Shown here one piece after another: positions 32,860 to 38,847 of a stretch of 38,847 nucleotides of DNA. Position numbers and translations under genes: made by a program. This stretch comes from Neoroseomonas rubea. GTDB taxonomy: Bacteria; Pseudomonadota; Alphaproteobacteria; Acetobacterales; Acetobacteraceae. The stretch covers positions 1 through 38,847 of the forward strand of contig NZ_JACADQ010000012.1 in assembly GCF_016106015.1 (NCBI RefSeq), written 5' to 3'. The notes beneath the pieces were generated by a model that worked only from the letters and a program-made list of their open reading frames with translations, made no database searches and was not told the origin of the DNA. Numbering within the stretch: the first letter of the stretch is position 1; every line of letters begins with the position of its first letter.

Positions 32860-32888
32860 ATGCTCGACCCGGCTTTCAGCGCCGTCAA
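32860..32888 (-). promoter_or_regulatory. Candidate promoter of the dimethylformamidase-like/ABC operon
   Basis: On the minus strand, TTGACG (complement of 32883-32888) lies 17 bp from GAGCAT (complement of 32860-32865). The -35 matches the sigma-70 consensus at five of six bases, the -10 at three of six. Transcription would start near 32853, giving a leader of about 20 nt with a G-rich ribosome site before the ATG at 32832. Confidence 0.4.
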
Positions 32889-32951
32889 TCGCGCGGGTGG
32901 CGGCGCGGCGCCGCCCATGCCAGCCTTCATGGCGGCAAAAGGAGAATACCC

Positions 32952-33716
32952 ATGGCCCAGGTGATCCAGAGCCTGACAAGCACGCGCGCCGAGGAGCGCG
33001 AATGGGAATTGCGGCGCGACATGGCGGCGGTCTTCCGCATCGGCGCACGGCTCGGCTGGAACGAGCATATCGGCAACCACAATTCGCTGATGCTGCCGGA
33101 TGAGGCCGAGCCGCGCTTCCTGATCAACCCGCGCGGCTACCTCTTCCAGGAGCTTCGTGCGTCCGACCTCATCGTGTGCGATCTCGATGGACGCGTGCTT
33201 CGCGGCACGGGCGAGCTGCGCAAGGTCGCCTTCCACATCCATTGCCGCATCCACATGGCGAACCCCAAGGCGGCCTGCGTCGTGCATGTGCATCCACGCT
33301 GGCTGACGGCGCTGTCGATGGTGCAGGGGGCCGAGTTCGCCCTCTCCCACCACAACAACCTGCTCTTGAACGACCGCGCCGTCTACGATGCCGAAGGCGA
33401 CCAGCCCGTGCACACGAACGAGGAAGGAGACCGCATCGCGCGGCTGATGGGGGACAAGACGATCATGGTCATGCGCGGCCATGGCGTGACGGTCGTGGGC
33501 CCCACGGTGCACGATGCCTTCGACGAGACCTACATGGCCGAGCGCACCACCATGTACCAGATGACTGCGATGCAGACCGGCCTGCCGCTGCACCGCCTGC
33601 CCGAAGGCCTGCGGCGGCATCACAGCGGCGCCTGGGGCGAGAAGCTCGATGCGCGGCTGCACCTCGACGCCTGGCGTCGGGTGCTGGATCGGGAGGAACC
33701 GGACTACGCCACCTGA
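32952..33716 (+). CDS. Class II aldolase/adducin family protein
   Basis: 254-residue protein of the zinc-dependent fuculose-phosphate aldolase/adducin family. Zinc-binding H112 and H114 (VVHVHP) and H177 (MRGHG), plus the N-terminal NHNSL and INPRGYLF blocks. The family includes sugar-phosphate aldolases, decarboxylases and many uncharacterised members near transporter genes. A good ribosome site (AAAAGGAGAA) precedes the ATG. It is divergent from the dimethylformamidase-like gene (119-bp gap) and 81 bp before the amino-acid importer genes. No sugar kinase gene is nearby, so a phosphorylated sugar substrate is doubtful. Confidence 0.88.
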   Translation: MAQVIQSLTSTRAEEREWELRRDMAAVFRIGARLGWNEHIGNHNSLMLPDEAEPRFLINPRGYLFQELRASDLIVCDLDGRVLRGTGELRKVAFHIHCRIHMANPKAACVVHVHPRWLTALSMVQGAEFALSHHNNLLLNDRAVYDAEGDQPVHTNEEGDRIARLMGDKTIMVMRGHGVTVVGPTVHDAFDETYMAERTTMYQMTAMQTGLPLHRLPEGLRRHHSGAWGEKLDARLHLDAWRRVLDREEPDYAT

Positions 33717-33737
33717 TGGCCAGGCCGCGGAGGCACC

Positions 33738-33766
33738 TTGCGGTAGGGCGGGGGCGCCCATAGCCT
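33738..33766 (+). promoter_or_regulatory. Weak promoter candidate ahead of the amino-acid ABC importer
   Basis: TTGCGG (33738-33743), 17-bp spacer, TAGCCT (33761-33766). The -35 keeps TTG and the -10 keeps TA---T. It lies between the aldolase-family gene and the binding-protein gene. It may give the importer genes their own transcript. Confidence 0.3.
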
Positions 33767-33797
33767 CGGCGCCGAGGCACCGAAGACGGAGACGATC

Positions 33798-34619
33798 ATG
33801 CGCCCCACGAACCGCCGTACCCTCTTGGCCCTGCCGACGGCGCTAGCCGCGAGTGCAGCCCTGCCCGCCGCGGCGCGGCCACTCGACCAGGTTCTGTCGA
33901 CCCGCCGCCTCCGTGCCGGCATCAACCCGACGCTGCCGCCCTTCGGCACATTCAACGAGCGCAACCAAATCGATGGGTTCGACGCCGACATCGCGCGCGA
34001 GATCGCGCGGCGGATGAACATCGAGCTCGAGATCGTACAGGTCGGCAGCCCGGATCGCATTCCCTTCCTCCAGTCCGGCCGCATCGACATCGTGCTCGGC
34101 GCCATCACCCGCACGATCGAGCGCGCGCTGGTCATCGACTACACCCAGCCGCTGCACACCCAGTCCATGGTCGTGCTCACCAAGTCGACCGGCACCGCCG
34201 TGCCGATCAACGCGCCCGCGGACCTGAACAACCGCCAGGTGCGCATGGTGCAGGTCCGCGGGACCGTGGGCGTGCCCTGGATCCAGGCGAACGCGGCGCA
34301 GGCGCAGGTCACGCTGCTCGACAACTATCCCGACTGCTTCCGCGCGCTGGCGCAGGGCCGCGCAGATGCAATGGTGGATGTGGCGGAATCGGTCGTCATC
34401 CCGATGCGCAACTTCCAGGGCGTGCCATGGAAGATCCTGGACGAGGTGCTGGCGAGCTTCTGGGTCGGCATCGGCGTGCAGAAGGGCAACCACTCCCTCC
34501 GCGACGCGCTGAACGTGGTGCTGTTCGAACTGCACCGCTCCAACTTCGTGAACCAGACCTGGGAGAAGTGGTTCGGTGTGCCGATGACCACGCGCATCCC
34601 CTTCAATCCGATGTTCTGA
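33798..34619 (+). CDS. Polar amino-acid ABC transporter substrate-binding protein (SBP family 3)
   Basis: 273-residue periplasmic protein. Signal peptide of about 26 residues beginning MRPTNRRTLLALPTALAAS (RR motif, possible Tat). Family 3 blocks: RLRAGINPTLPPFG, IDGFDADIAREIARRM and ALVIDYTQP. It would capture a polar amino acid, opine or imino acid. The next gene (permease) starts one base after its stop. The nearby minus-strand oxidase/deaminase genes suggest the ligand is the substrate they degrade, such as a hydroxyproline or opine. Confidence 0.9.
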   Translation: MRPTNRRTLLALPTALAASAALPAAARPLDQVLSTRRLRAGINPTLPPFGTFNERNQIDGFDADIAREIARRMNIELEIVQVGSPDRIPFLQSGRIDIVLGAITRTIERALVIDYTQPLHTQSMVVLTKSTGTAVPINAPADLNNRQVRMVQVRGTVGVPWIQANAAQAQVTLLDNYPDCFRALAQGRADAMVDVAESVVIPMRNFQGVPWKILDEVLASFWVGIGVQKGNHSLRDALNVVLFELHRSNFVNQTWEKWFGVPMTTRIPFNPMF

Positions 34620-34620
34620 C

Positions 34621-35289
34621 ATGACGCTGCAGTACGGGCAGGTCCTGCACTACCTGCCCGACTTCCTGGCGGGTGCCGCGATGGCGCTCTGGATCGCGGC
34701 GATCGCCTTCGCCGGCGGCCTGCTCATCGGTCTCGCTGGCGCCGCCGTGATGACGCAGGGGTCGCGCTGGGCGCGGCTGCCTGTCCTGATCTATGTGCGC
34801 TTCTTCACCTATACGCCACAGCTGGTGCAGATCTTCTTCCTGTTCTTCGCCCTGCCGGAATTCGGCGTGATCCTCTCCCCCATCGCGGCAGTGCTGATCG
34901 GCATGACGCTAAACGCTGGCGCCTATTTGACCGAGATCGAGCGCGCCGGCTTCGAATCCGTGCCTCGGGCAGAGCTGGACGCGGCGGAGACGCTCGGCTT
35001 CTCTCGGGTGCAGACTGTCTGGTACGTGATCGCGCCGCATGTGATGCGTGCGTTGTATCCGGCGCTGTCCAACCACTACATCATCATGACGCTCGGCACC
35101 TCGATGGCCGCGATCTTCGGGGTAGAGGAGCTGACCGGCCGCGCGTTGAACGCGAACGCCATCTCCTTCCGTTCCGTCGAGATCTTCTCGATCACGGCCG
35201 CCATCTACATCCTGCTGACGATCATCGCCTCGCTGCTGCTCTGGCTGGTCGGGCGGTGGCTGTTCCGCGTGAAGGCACGGGTGTTCTAG
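34621..35289 (+). CDS. Polar amino-acid ABC transporter permease, first subunit
   Basis: 222-residue HisM/GlnP-type inner-membrane permease with about five membrane helices. The coupling loop ELDAAETLGFSRVQTVWYVI and the downstream TLGTSMAAIFGVEELTG are family signatures. It lies directly after the binding-protein gene and three bases before the second permease. The two probably form a heterodimer. Confidence 0.9.
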   Translation: MTLQYGQVLHYLPDFLAGAAMALWIAAIAFAGGLLIGLAGAAVMTQGSRWARLPVLIYVRFFTYTPQLVQIFFLFFALPEFGVILSPIAAVLIGMTLNAGAYLTEIERAGFESVPRAELDAAETLGFSRVQTVWYVIAPHVMRALYPALSNHYIIMTLGTSMAAIFGVEELTGRALNANAISFRSVEIFSITAAIYILLTIIASLLLWLVGRWLFRVKARVF

Positions 35290-35292
35290 CCG

Positions 35293-36003
35293 ATGTCAGC
35301 CTGGCAGATCCTGGCAAGCGAGGCGCCGCGCTTCTTCACTTGGTGGAACATGCTGTTTCTCGGCCAGGCCGTGCTGAACACGCTGATCGCCTCGGTGGCG
35401 GGCTGCGGCATCGGCTATGCCCTTGGCTTCCTGCTGGCGACGCTGCGCCTGCCGCAGGTCATGCCGCTCGCGACGGTGCGCACGCTAGCGATCCTCTGGG
35501 TGGAGGCCTTCCGGCGCATTCCCTTCCTGGTGCTGCTGCTGCTGGTCTTCTTCTTGGGCCAGGCACTGCGGCTCGAGGCGCCGCTCTGGGCGACGGCCAT
35601 CGCCGCGGTCGCGATCCGCATGAGCGCGCTCGCCGCCGAGAACATCCGTGCCGGTTACGAGAGCGTCCGCGCGCAGCAGTGGGAGGCGGCGCTGACCATG
35701 AACATCCCCGCGCTCACCGCGTTGCGCCGGGTCGTGCTGCCTCAGTCATGGCGCGTGATCCTGCCGCCCTCGATTGTCCATGTGCTGAGCATGGTGAAGG
35801 AGACGTCGCTCGTCTCACAGATCGGCTTCATCGAGATCACCTTCGCGGCGAAGATGCTCACGCAGCGGGGCTTCAGCGCCATGATCACCTACGGCACCGC
35901 GCTGCTGCTCTACTTCTGCGTCTCCTGGGCGCTTGCGTCCCTCGCACGGGTTGCGGAGCGGCGGCTCACCAGCCGCCCTACGATCACAATCCCGACGCCT
36001 TGA
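35293..36003 (+). CDS. Polar amino-acid ABC transporter permease, second subunit
   Basis: 236-residue HisQ/GlnP-type permease, about five membrane helices. The N-terminal periplasmic/first-helix segment has FFTWWNMLFLGQAVLNTLIA. The coupling loop is AQQWEAALTMNIPALTALRR, followed by VKETSLVSQIGFIEIT. Its 3' end overlaps the convergent DapA-like gene by 20 bp. The usual ATPase gene of such systems is missing here. Confidence 0.9.
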   Translation: MSAWQILASEAPRFFTWWNMLFLGQAVLNTLIASVAGCGIGYALGFLLATLRLPQVMPLATVRTLAILWVEAFRRIPFLVLLLLVFFLGQALRLEAPLWATAIAAVAIRMSALAAENIRAGYESVRAQQWEAALTMNIPALTALRRVVLPQSWRVILPPSIVHVLSMVKETSLVSQIGFIEITFAAKMLTQRGFSAMITYGTALLLYFCVSWALASLARVAERRLTSRPTITIPTP

Positions 36004-36907
36004 GCGCCGTGCGCAGCGCCGCCGCATCCGCATCATCCACGGGCGGCTGCGGCGGGCGCACGGTGGCGGTTGGGATCACGCCCATCTCGCGCAGGCACCA
36101 TTTCAGACGAGCTGTCGCACGCCCACCCGGCGGCGCGCCGTAGATCGCCTCAGCCAGCGGCTCCAGTCTTTCATGCAGCGCGCGGGCCGCGGGCAGGTCA
36201 TTTGCGCGCACCGCGGCGTCGAGTGCGACGATCTCGTCCGGCAGGATATCCGCGAGCGAGACCAGGCTGCCATCGCTGCCATGGACCATGCAGGCGAGCA
36301 GATGTTCGTCGCCGCTCGCGCAGACAGCGACATCCGGGCGCAGCGCCTTGACCTGCCGGCGCAGCGCGTCATAGCCGTCGACCTCCCACCCGCCTTCCTT
36401 GATCCCGACGACTTCCGGGATCTCAAGCAGCGCGGCCATCGTCTCGGGCGTGAAGCCCATGCGCCCGGCGGCGTGATGCGCCTGAAAGAGAAATATCGGC
36501 AGGCCGGGCACGGCGGCGGTGATGGTCCGGTGATGCAGCACCGCCATGGCCGTGGTGTGCGCAAGCGCGAAGGCATTCGGCAGGAAAACCATGACTGCGT
36601 CGGCGCCCGCCGCACGCGCCTCCCGCGCTTCCTCCGCAGCCTCCAGGCTGAATTCCGCGTTGACGCCGGCGACGACGAGGCGCGACGCATCGACCGTCGC
36701 GCGCGTTACCTCGACCGCGCGGCGCTTCTCGGCGCGGCTGATGACGTAGTTCTCGCCGGCATGGCCGTTGATCAGCACGCCGCGGATCCCGGGCCGCAGC
36801 ACGCAATGCGCGGTATGCGCCTCATATGCCTTCCAGTCAGGCGAGAAATCGGCACGCATGGGCAGGACCGTGGAAGGGTAGATGCCGTGGAAGCGTGTCT
36901 CGCTCAT
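35984..36907 (-). CDS. DapA-superfamily lyase/deaminase-like protein, second copy
   Basis: 307-residue TIM-barrel protein of the DapA superfamily. The Schiff-base Lys is K170 in VVGIKEGG. The substrate-carboxylate loop is H49-A-G-E52 instead of TTGE, and the canonical catalytic Tyr is replaced by F141 (IFLFQAHHAAG). It is thus not a lysine-pathway DapA. It is ATGA-coupled downstream of the DAO-type subunit gene. In hydroxyproline catabolism a DapA-superfamily enzyme deaminates pyrroline-4-hydroxy-2-carboxylate made by D-hydroxyproline dehydrogenase, which fits this context. Other keto-acid lyase or hydratase roles remain possible. Confidence 0.82.
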   Translation of the reverse strand: MSETRFHGIYPSTVLPMRADFSPDWKAYEAHTAHCVLRPGIRGVLINGHAGENYVISRAEKRRAVEVTRATVDASRLVVAGVNAEFSLEAAEEAREARAAGADAVMVFLPNAFALAHTTAMAVLHHRTITAAVPGLPIFLFQAHHAAGRMGFTPETMAALLEIPEVVGIKEGGWEVDGYDALRRQVKALRPDVAVCASGDEHLLACMVHGSDGSLVSLADILPDEIVALDAAVRANDLPAARALHERLEPLAEAIYGAPPGGRATARLKWCLREMGVIPTATVRPPQPPVDDADAAALRTALKASGL

Positions 36908-38016
36908 GCGGCGTTGCTCCGTTCATGCAGCAGTCGGTCGATGGGGAAAAGCGGCAGCTCAGGCGCTTCGCCAAGCACGGCCTGCGCGAGGATGCGTCCC
37001 ATGAACGGGCCGCTCGTGTATCCGGAATGGACGCTGCCGATGATCCAGGCATCCTCGACGCCGGGGATGGGGCCGATGGCGGGCAGCGCATCGGCCGTCT
37101 CGGCCTCGAGCCCCAGCCACGACCGCACCAGTCGCGCCTCCCGCAGCGCCGGCACGGTGTGCGCGGCAAGGCGCACATTGCCGAGGAAATTCTCCGGTCG
37201 CACGGCGACGCCGCCGCGCGTCCGGTCGCCGATGCCCTGCCAGCCGCCGCCGATCAGCACCGTGCCGTTCGCATACTGCTTGAGGCTGAGCAGCCCCGAG
37301 GCGACGCCGAGCACGGTGCGCATCACCGGCTTCAGGCGTTCCGTCACAACCAGCTGGTTGATCAGCACCTTGATCGGCAGCGTGACGCCGAGCCAGGCCG
37401 CCATGTCCTCGAGCCACACGCCACCCGCCAGCACGATGCGCCGCGCCGCGACCGGCCCCGCCGCCGTGTCGAGCGTGAAGCGCCCCTCTACGCCCCGCAC
37501 GGGCGTGCGTTCCATCACGGCGACACCTGCCTCCAGCAGCGCATGGCGGAAGGCGCGACCGGTCAGGTAGGCCGAGGCGAAGCCGTCGATCGGGCAATGC
37601 CCGGCGAGCCTGACGCCATCCGCGAGCCCCGGCTCGATCGATTGCGCTGCCCGCCCGTCGATCAATTCGATCGGCGCGCCGGCGGCGCGACGGATGCGCG
37701 CGCGCTCCTCCAGCATCGCCACCTCGCCATCGGTGAACGCGACGGAGAGCCCCGGGCACGCGGTCGCGAGAACGCTGCCGCCAGCGCACCAATCGGGCAT
37801 GGTGAGCCACATTTCGTGCGCGCGCAGCGCGTAGGGGATCAGTGCCGCACGCGTCATCTGCATGGTCAGCGTGCCGGCATTGACGCCGGACGCCTCCCGG
37901 CAGATCTCGCCGCGATCGATCAGCGCGACCCGCATGCCTCCACGCGCCAGGAACAACGCGGTCGAGCAGCCCATCACCCCGGCGCCGACGACGGCGCAGT
38001 CGAAGGGCGCGCTCAT
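36904..38016 (-). CDS. FAD-dependent DAO-family oxidase subunit (HcnC/OoxB/D-hydroxyproline dehydrogenase beta-like)
   Basis: 370-residue flavoprotein with the FAD motif VVGAGVMGCSTALFLARGG at 9-27 and the C-terminal HSGYTSGPFMG block typical of the beta subunits of opine oxidases, hydrogen cyanide synthase and heteromeric D-hydroxyproline dehydrogenase. It would oxidise the C-N bond of an imino acid or opine and pass electrons to the partner subunit. The ATG at 38014-38016 overlaps the stop of the upstream subunit (ATGA), and its own stop overlaps the DapA-like gene (ATGA). The long upstream frame runs into the partner gene and is ignored. Confidence 0.87.
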   Translation of the reverse strand: MSAPFDCAVVGAGVMGCSTALFLARGGMRVALIDRGEICREASGVNAGTLTMQMTRAALIPYALRAHEMWLTMPDWCAGGSVLATACPGLSVAFTDGEVAMLEERARIRRAAGAPIELIDGRAAQSIEPGLADGVRLAGHCPIDGFASAYLTGRAFRHALLEAGVAVMERTPVRGVEGRFTLDTAAGPVAARRIVLAGGVWLEDMAAWLGVTLPIKVLINQLVVTERLKPVMRTVLGVASGLLSLKQYANGTVLIGGGWQGIGDRTRGGVAVRPENFLGNVRLAAHTVPALREARLVRSWLGLEAETADALPAIGPIPGVEDAWIIGSVHSGYTSGPFMGRILAQAVLGEAPELPLFPIDRLLHERSNAA

Positions 38017-38847
38017 ATCGGCGCGGGCGCGGGCACCGGGATGTCCGCATAGTCGAAGCGACCGAGGATCGCGTCCATCGGCACGGGACGCAATGGCATG
38101 CGCCCGGTTGCGAAGCCGACCTCCGCTACCGGCACGCCGCGCGCGCCGGCGAGCAGCGCGGCCGCAGCCTCCCCGCACATCCGACCCTGGCACGGGCCCA
38201 TGCCGCAGCGCGTGTGATGCTTGAGTTGGTTGAGCGTCGCCGCGCCATCGGCCGCCGCCTGCTCGATGCCAGCGCGCGTGACGCCTTCGCAACGGCAGAC
38301 GATGGTGTCTCGCGGCACGGCCGCGACCATGTCCGGGCGCAGCGCCATCATGCGCGCCATGGCGCCGCCGGCACGCGCGGCGCGGGCCAGCGCGGCCGCC
38401 TGCTCCGCGCGCCGTTTCCCATGGCCATCTCCGATACCAAGATCGGTCAGCGCGGAGAGCGCGGCAATACGACCCGATGCCGGCGCAGCCGCGGCACCAC
38501 GCACGCCGGCACCGTCGCCGGCGGCGTAGAGGAAGCGAACGGTGGTCCGCTGCCCTCCATCGAGCACGGGCACCCAGCCACCGGCCTCGGGCCTGTGCGC
38601 GTGGCTGGCGCGGAACAGGCGTGTCGCCTCGGTGGCGGGGACAAGCCCATGGCCGACGCACAGCGCATCCGCCTGGACCACGCGTTCAGCGCCCTGCGTC
38701 GCGATGCGCACGCGCGTCAGGACATCGTCGCCCTCCGCGGCGACGACCCTCGCGCCCGGCAGCACGGGCACGCCTGCGGCCAACAGCCGCGCACGCCAGG
38801 CCGCGCCCCGCGCGAGCAGGTCCGGTCGCGGCTGTTGGCCGCTGGCG
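38013..38847 (-). CDS. FAD/NAD-linked oxidoreductase subunit with [2Fe-2S] domain (HcnB/OoxA-like), 5' end outside window
   Basis: C-terminal 277 codons of a gene that continues past the right edge. Visible: the end of the pyridine-nucleotide oxidoreductase domain with GHGLVPATEATRL and a YAAGDGAGVRGAAAAPASGR segment, then a BFD-like [2Fe-2S] domain with CRCEGV and RCGMGPCQGRMC. These are the features of alpha subunits of octopine/nopaline oxidase, hydrogen cyanide synthase B and heteromeric D-hydroxyproline dehydrogenase. It is ATGA-coupled to the beta subunit. A small ferredoxin-like gamma subunit gene would be expected just outside the window. Confidence 0.88.
   Translation of the reverse strand, partial: ASGQQPRPDLLARGAAWRARLLAAGVPVLPGARVVAAEGDDVLTRVRIATQGAERVVQADALCVGHGLVPATEATRLFRASHAHRPEAGGWVPVLDGGQRTTVRFLYAAGDGAGVRGAAAAPASGRIAALSALTDLGIGDGHGKRRAEQAAALARAARAGGAMARMMALRPDMVAAVPRDTIVCRCEGVTRAGIEQAAADGAATLNQLKHHTRCGMGPCQGRMCGEAAAALLAGARGVPVAEVGFATGRMPLRPVPMDAILGRFDYADIPVPAPAPI

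Noticed and set aside
35933-37570. 545-codon open frame on the plus strand
   Set aside because: It is antisense to the second DapA-like gene and the oxidase beta subunit, with low-complexity Arg/Ala/Pro/Ser-rich sequence and no motif.
1-38847. CRISPR array, tRNA/rRNA, insertion sequence or prophage
   Set aside because: I saw no regularly spaced repeats, cloverleaf sequence, transposase or integrase-like protein, and no composition break that would mark an island.

Overview
The window is about 38.8 kb of very GC-rich, gene-dense chromosome. No gap between genes exceeds about 130 bp. No rRNA, tRNA, insertion sequence, integrase, phage gene or CRISPR array is visible. The gene mix is Bug/TctC-type binding proteins, CaiB CoA-transferases, COG3618 amidohydrolases, HTD2-like MaoC hydratases and many amino-acid and peptide importers. 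With the strong third-position GC bias this suggests an alphaproteobacterium, most likely a Roseomonas-like member of the Acetobacteraceae. A Burkholderiales bacterium is a less likely alternative. This is inferred from gene content, not from a marker gene.

Layout. (1) Positions 1-4931 hold the tail of an unknown gene, an OrdL/PuuB-type FAD oxidase, a convergent 3-hydroxyacyl-CoA/carnitine-type dehydrogenase, then a rightward set: serine beta-lactamase-fold protein, MaoC-type hydratase and CitE-type lyase. A hairpin at 4931-4954 ends the set. (2) Positions 5008-7199 hold a small ABM-fold monooxygenase and D-amino acid dehydrogenase (dadA), divergent from an Lrp/AsnC regulator. (3) Positions 7196-8388 (minus strand) encode a DapA-superfamily enzyme translationally coupled to an 89-residue helical protein. 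(4) Positions 8446-18112 form a ten-gene plus-strand operon with mostly 4-bp stop/start overlaps: PrpF isomerase, Bug protein, two COG3618 lactonase-like hydrolases, MaoC hydratase, CaiB CoA-transferase, second Bug protein, second CaiB, VOC protein, and a flavoprotein that seems to start at CTG. It reads as a route for taking up an unsaturated or branched polycarboxylate or lactone, isomerising and opening it, converting it to a CoA ester and hydrating it. (5) Positions 18096-23204 (minus) encode a lone molybdenum hydroxylase large subunit with an unusual active-site Gln, a DsbA-fold isomerase, an EamA exporter and an MFS transporter. A short plus-strand gene for an unknown helical protein follows at 23331.

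(6) Positions 24177-32832 (minus) form a seven-gene operon: an N,N-dimethylformamidase large-subunit homologue, a complete oligopeptide-type ABC importer (binding protein, two permeases, two ATPases) and an aspartoacylase-family zinc deacylase. It looks like uptake plus hydrolysis of an amide or N-acylated compound. (7) Positions 32952-36003 (plus) encode a class II aldolase-family protein and a polar amino-acid ABC importer without its ATPase. (8) Positions 35984-38847 (minus) encode a second DapA-superfamily enzyme, a DAO-family FAD subunit and, running off the window, an FAD/NAD plus [2Fe-2S] subunit. This trio matches heteromeric D-hydroxyproline dehydrogenase or opine oxidase plus a deaminase or lyase.

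The most interesting leads are the orphan dimethylformamidase-like operon, the ten-gene polycarboxylate operon with a CTG-start candidate, the molybdenum hydroxylase with Gln in place of the catalytic Glu, and the two DapA-like enzymes lacking the canonical catalytic Tyr.
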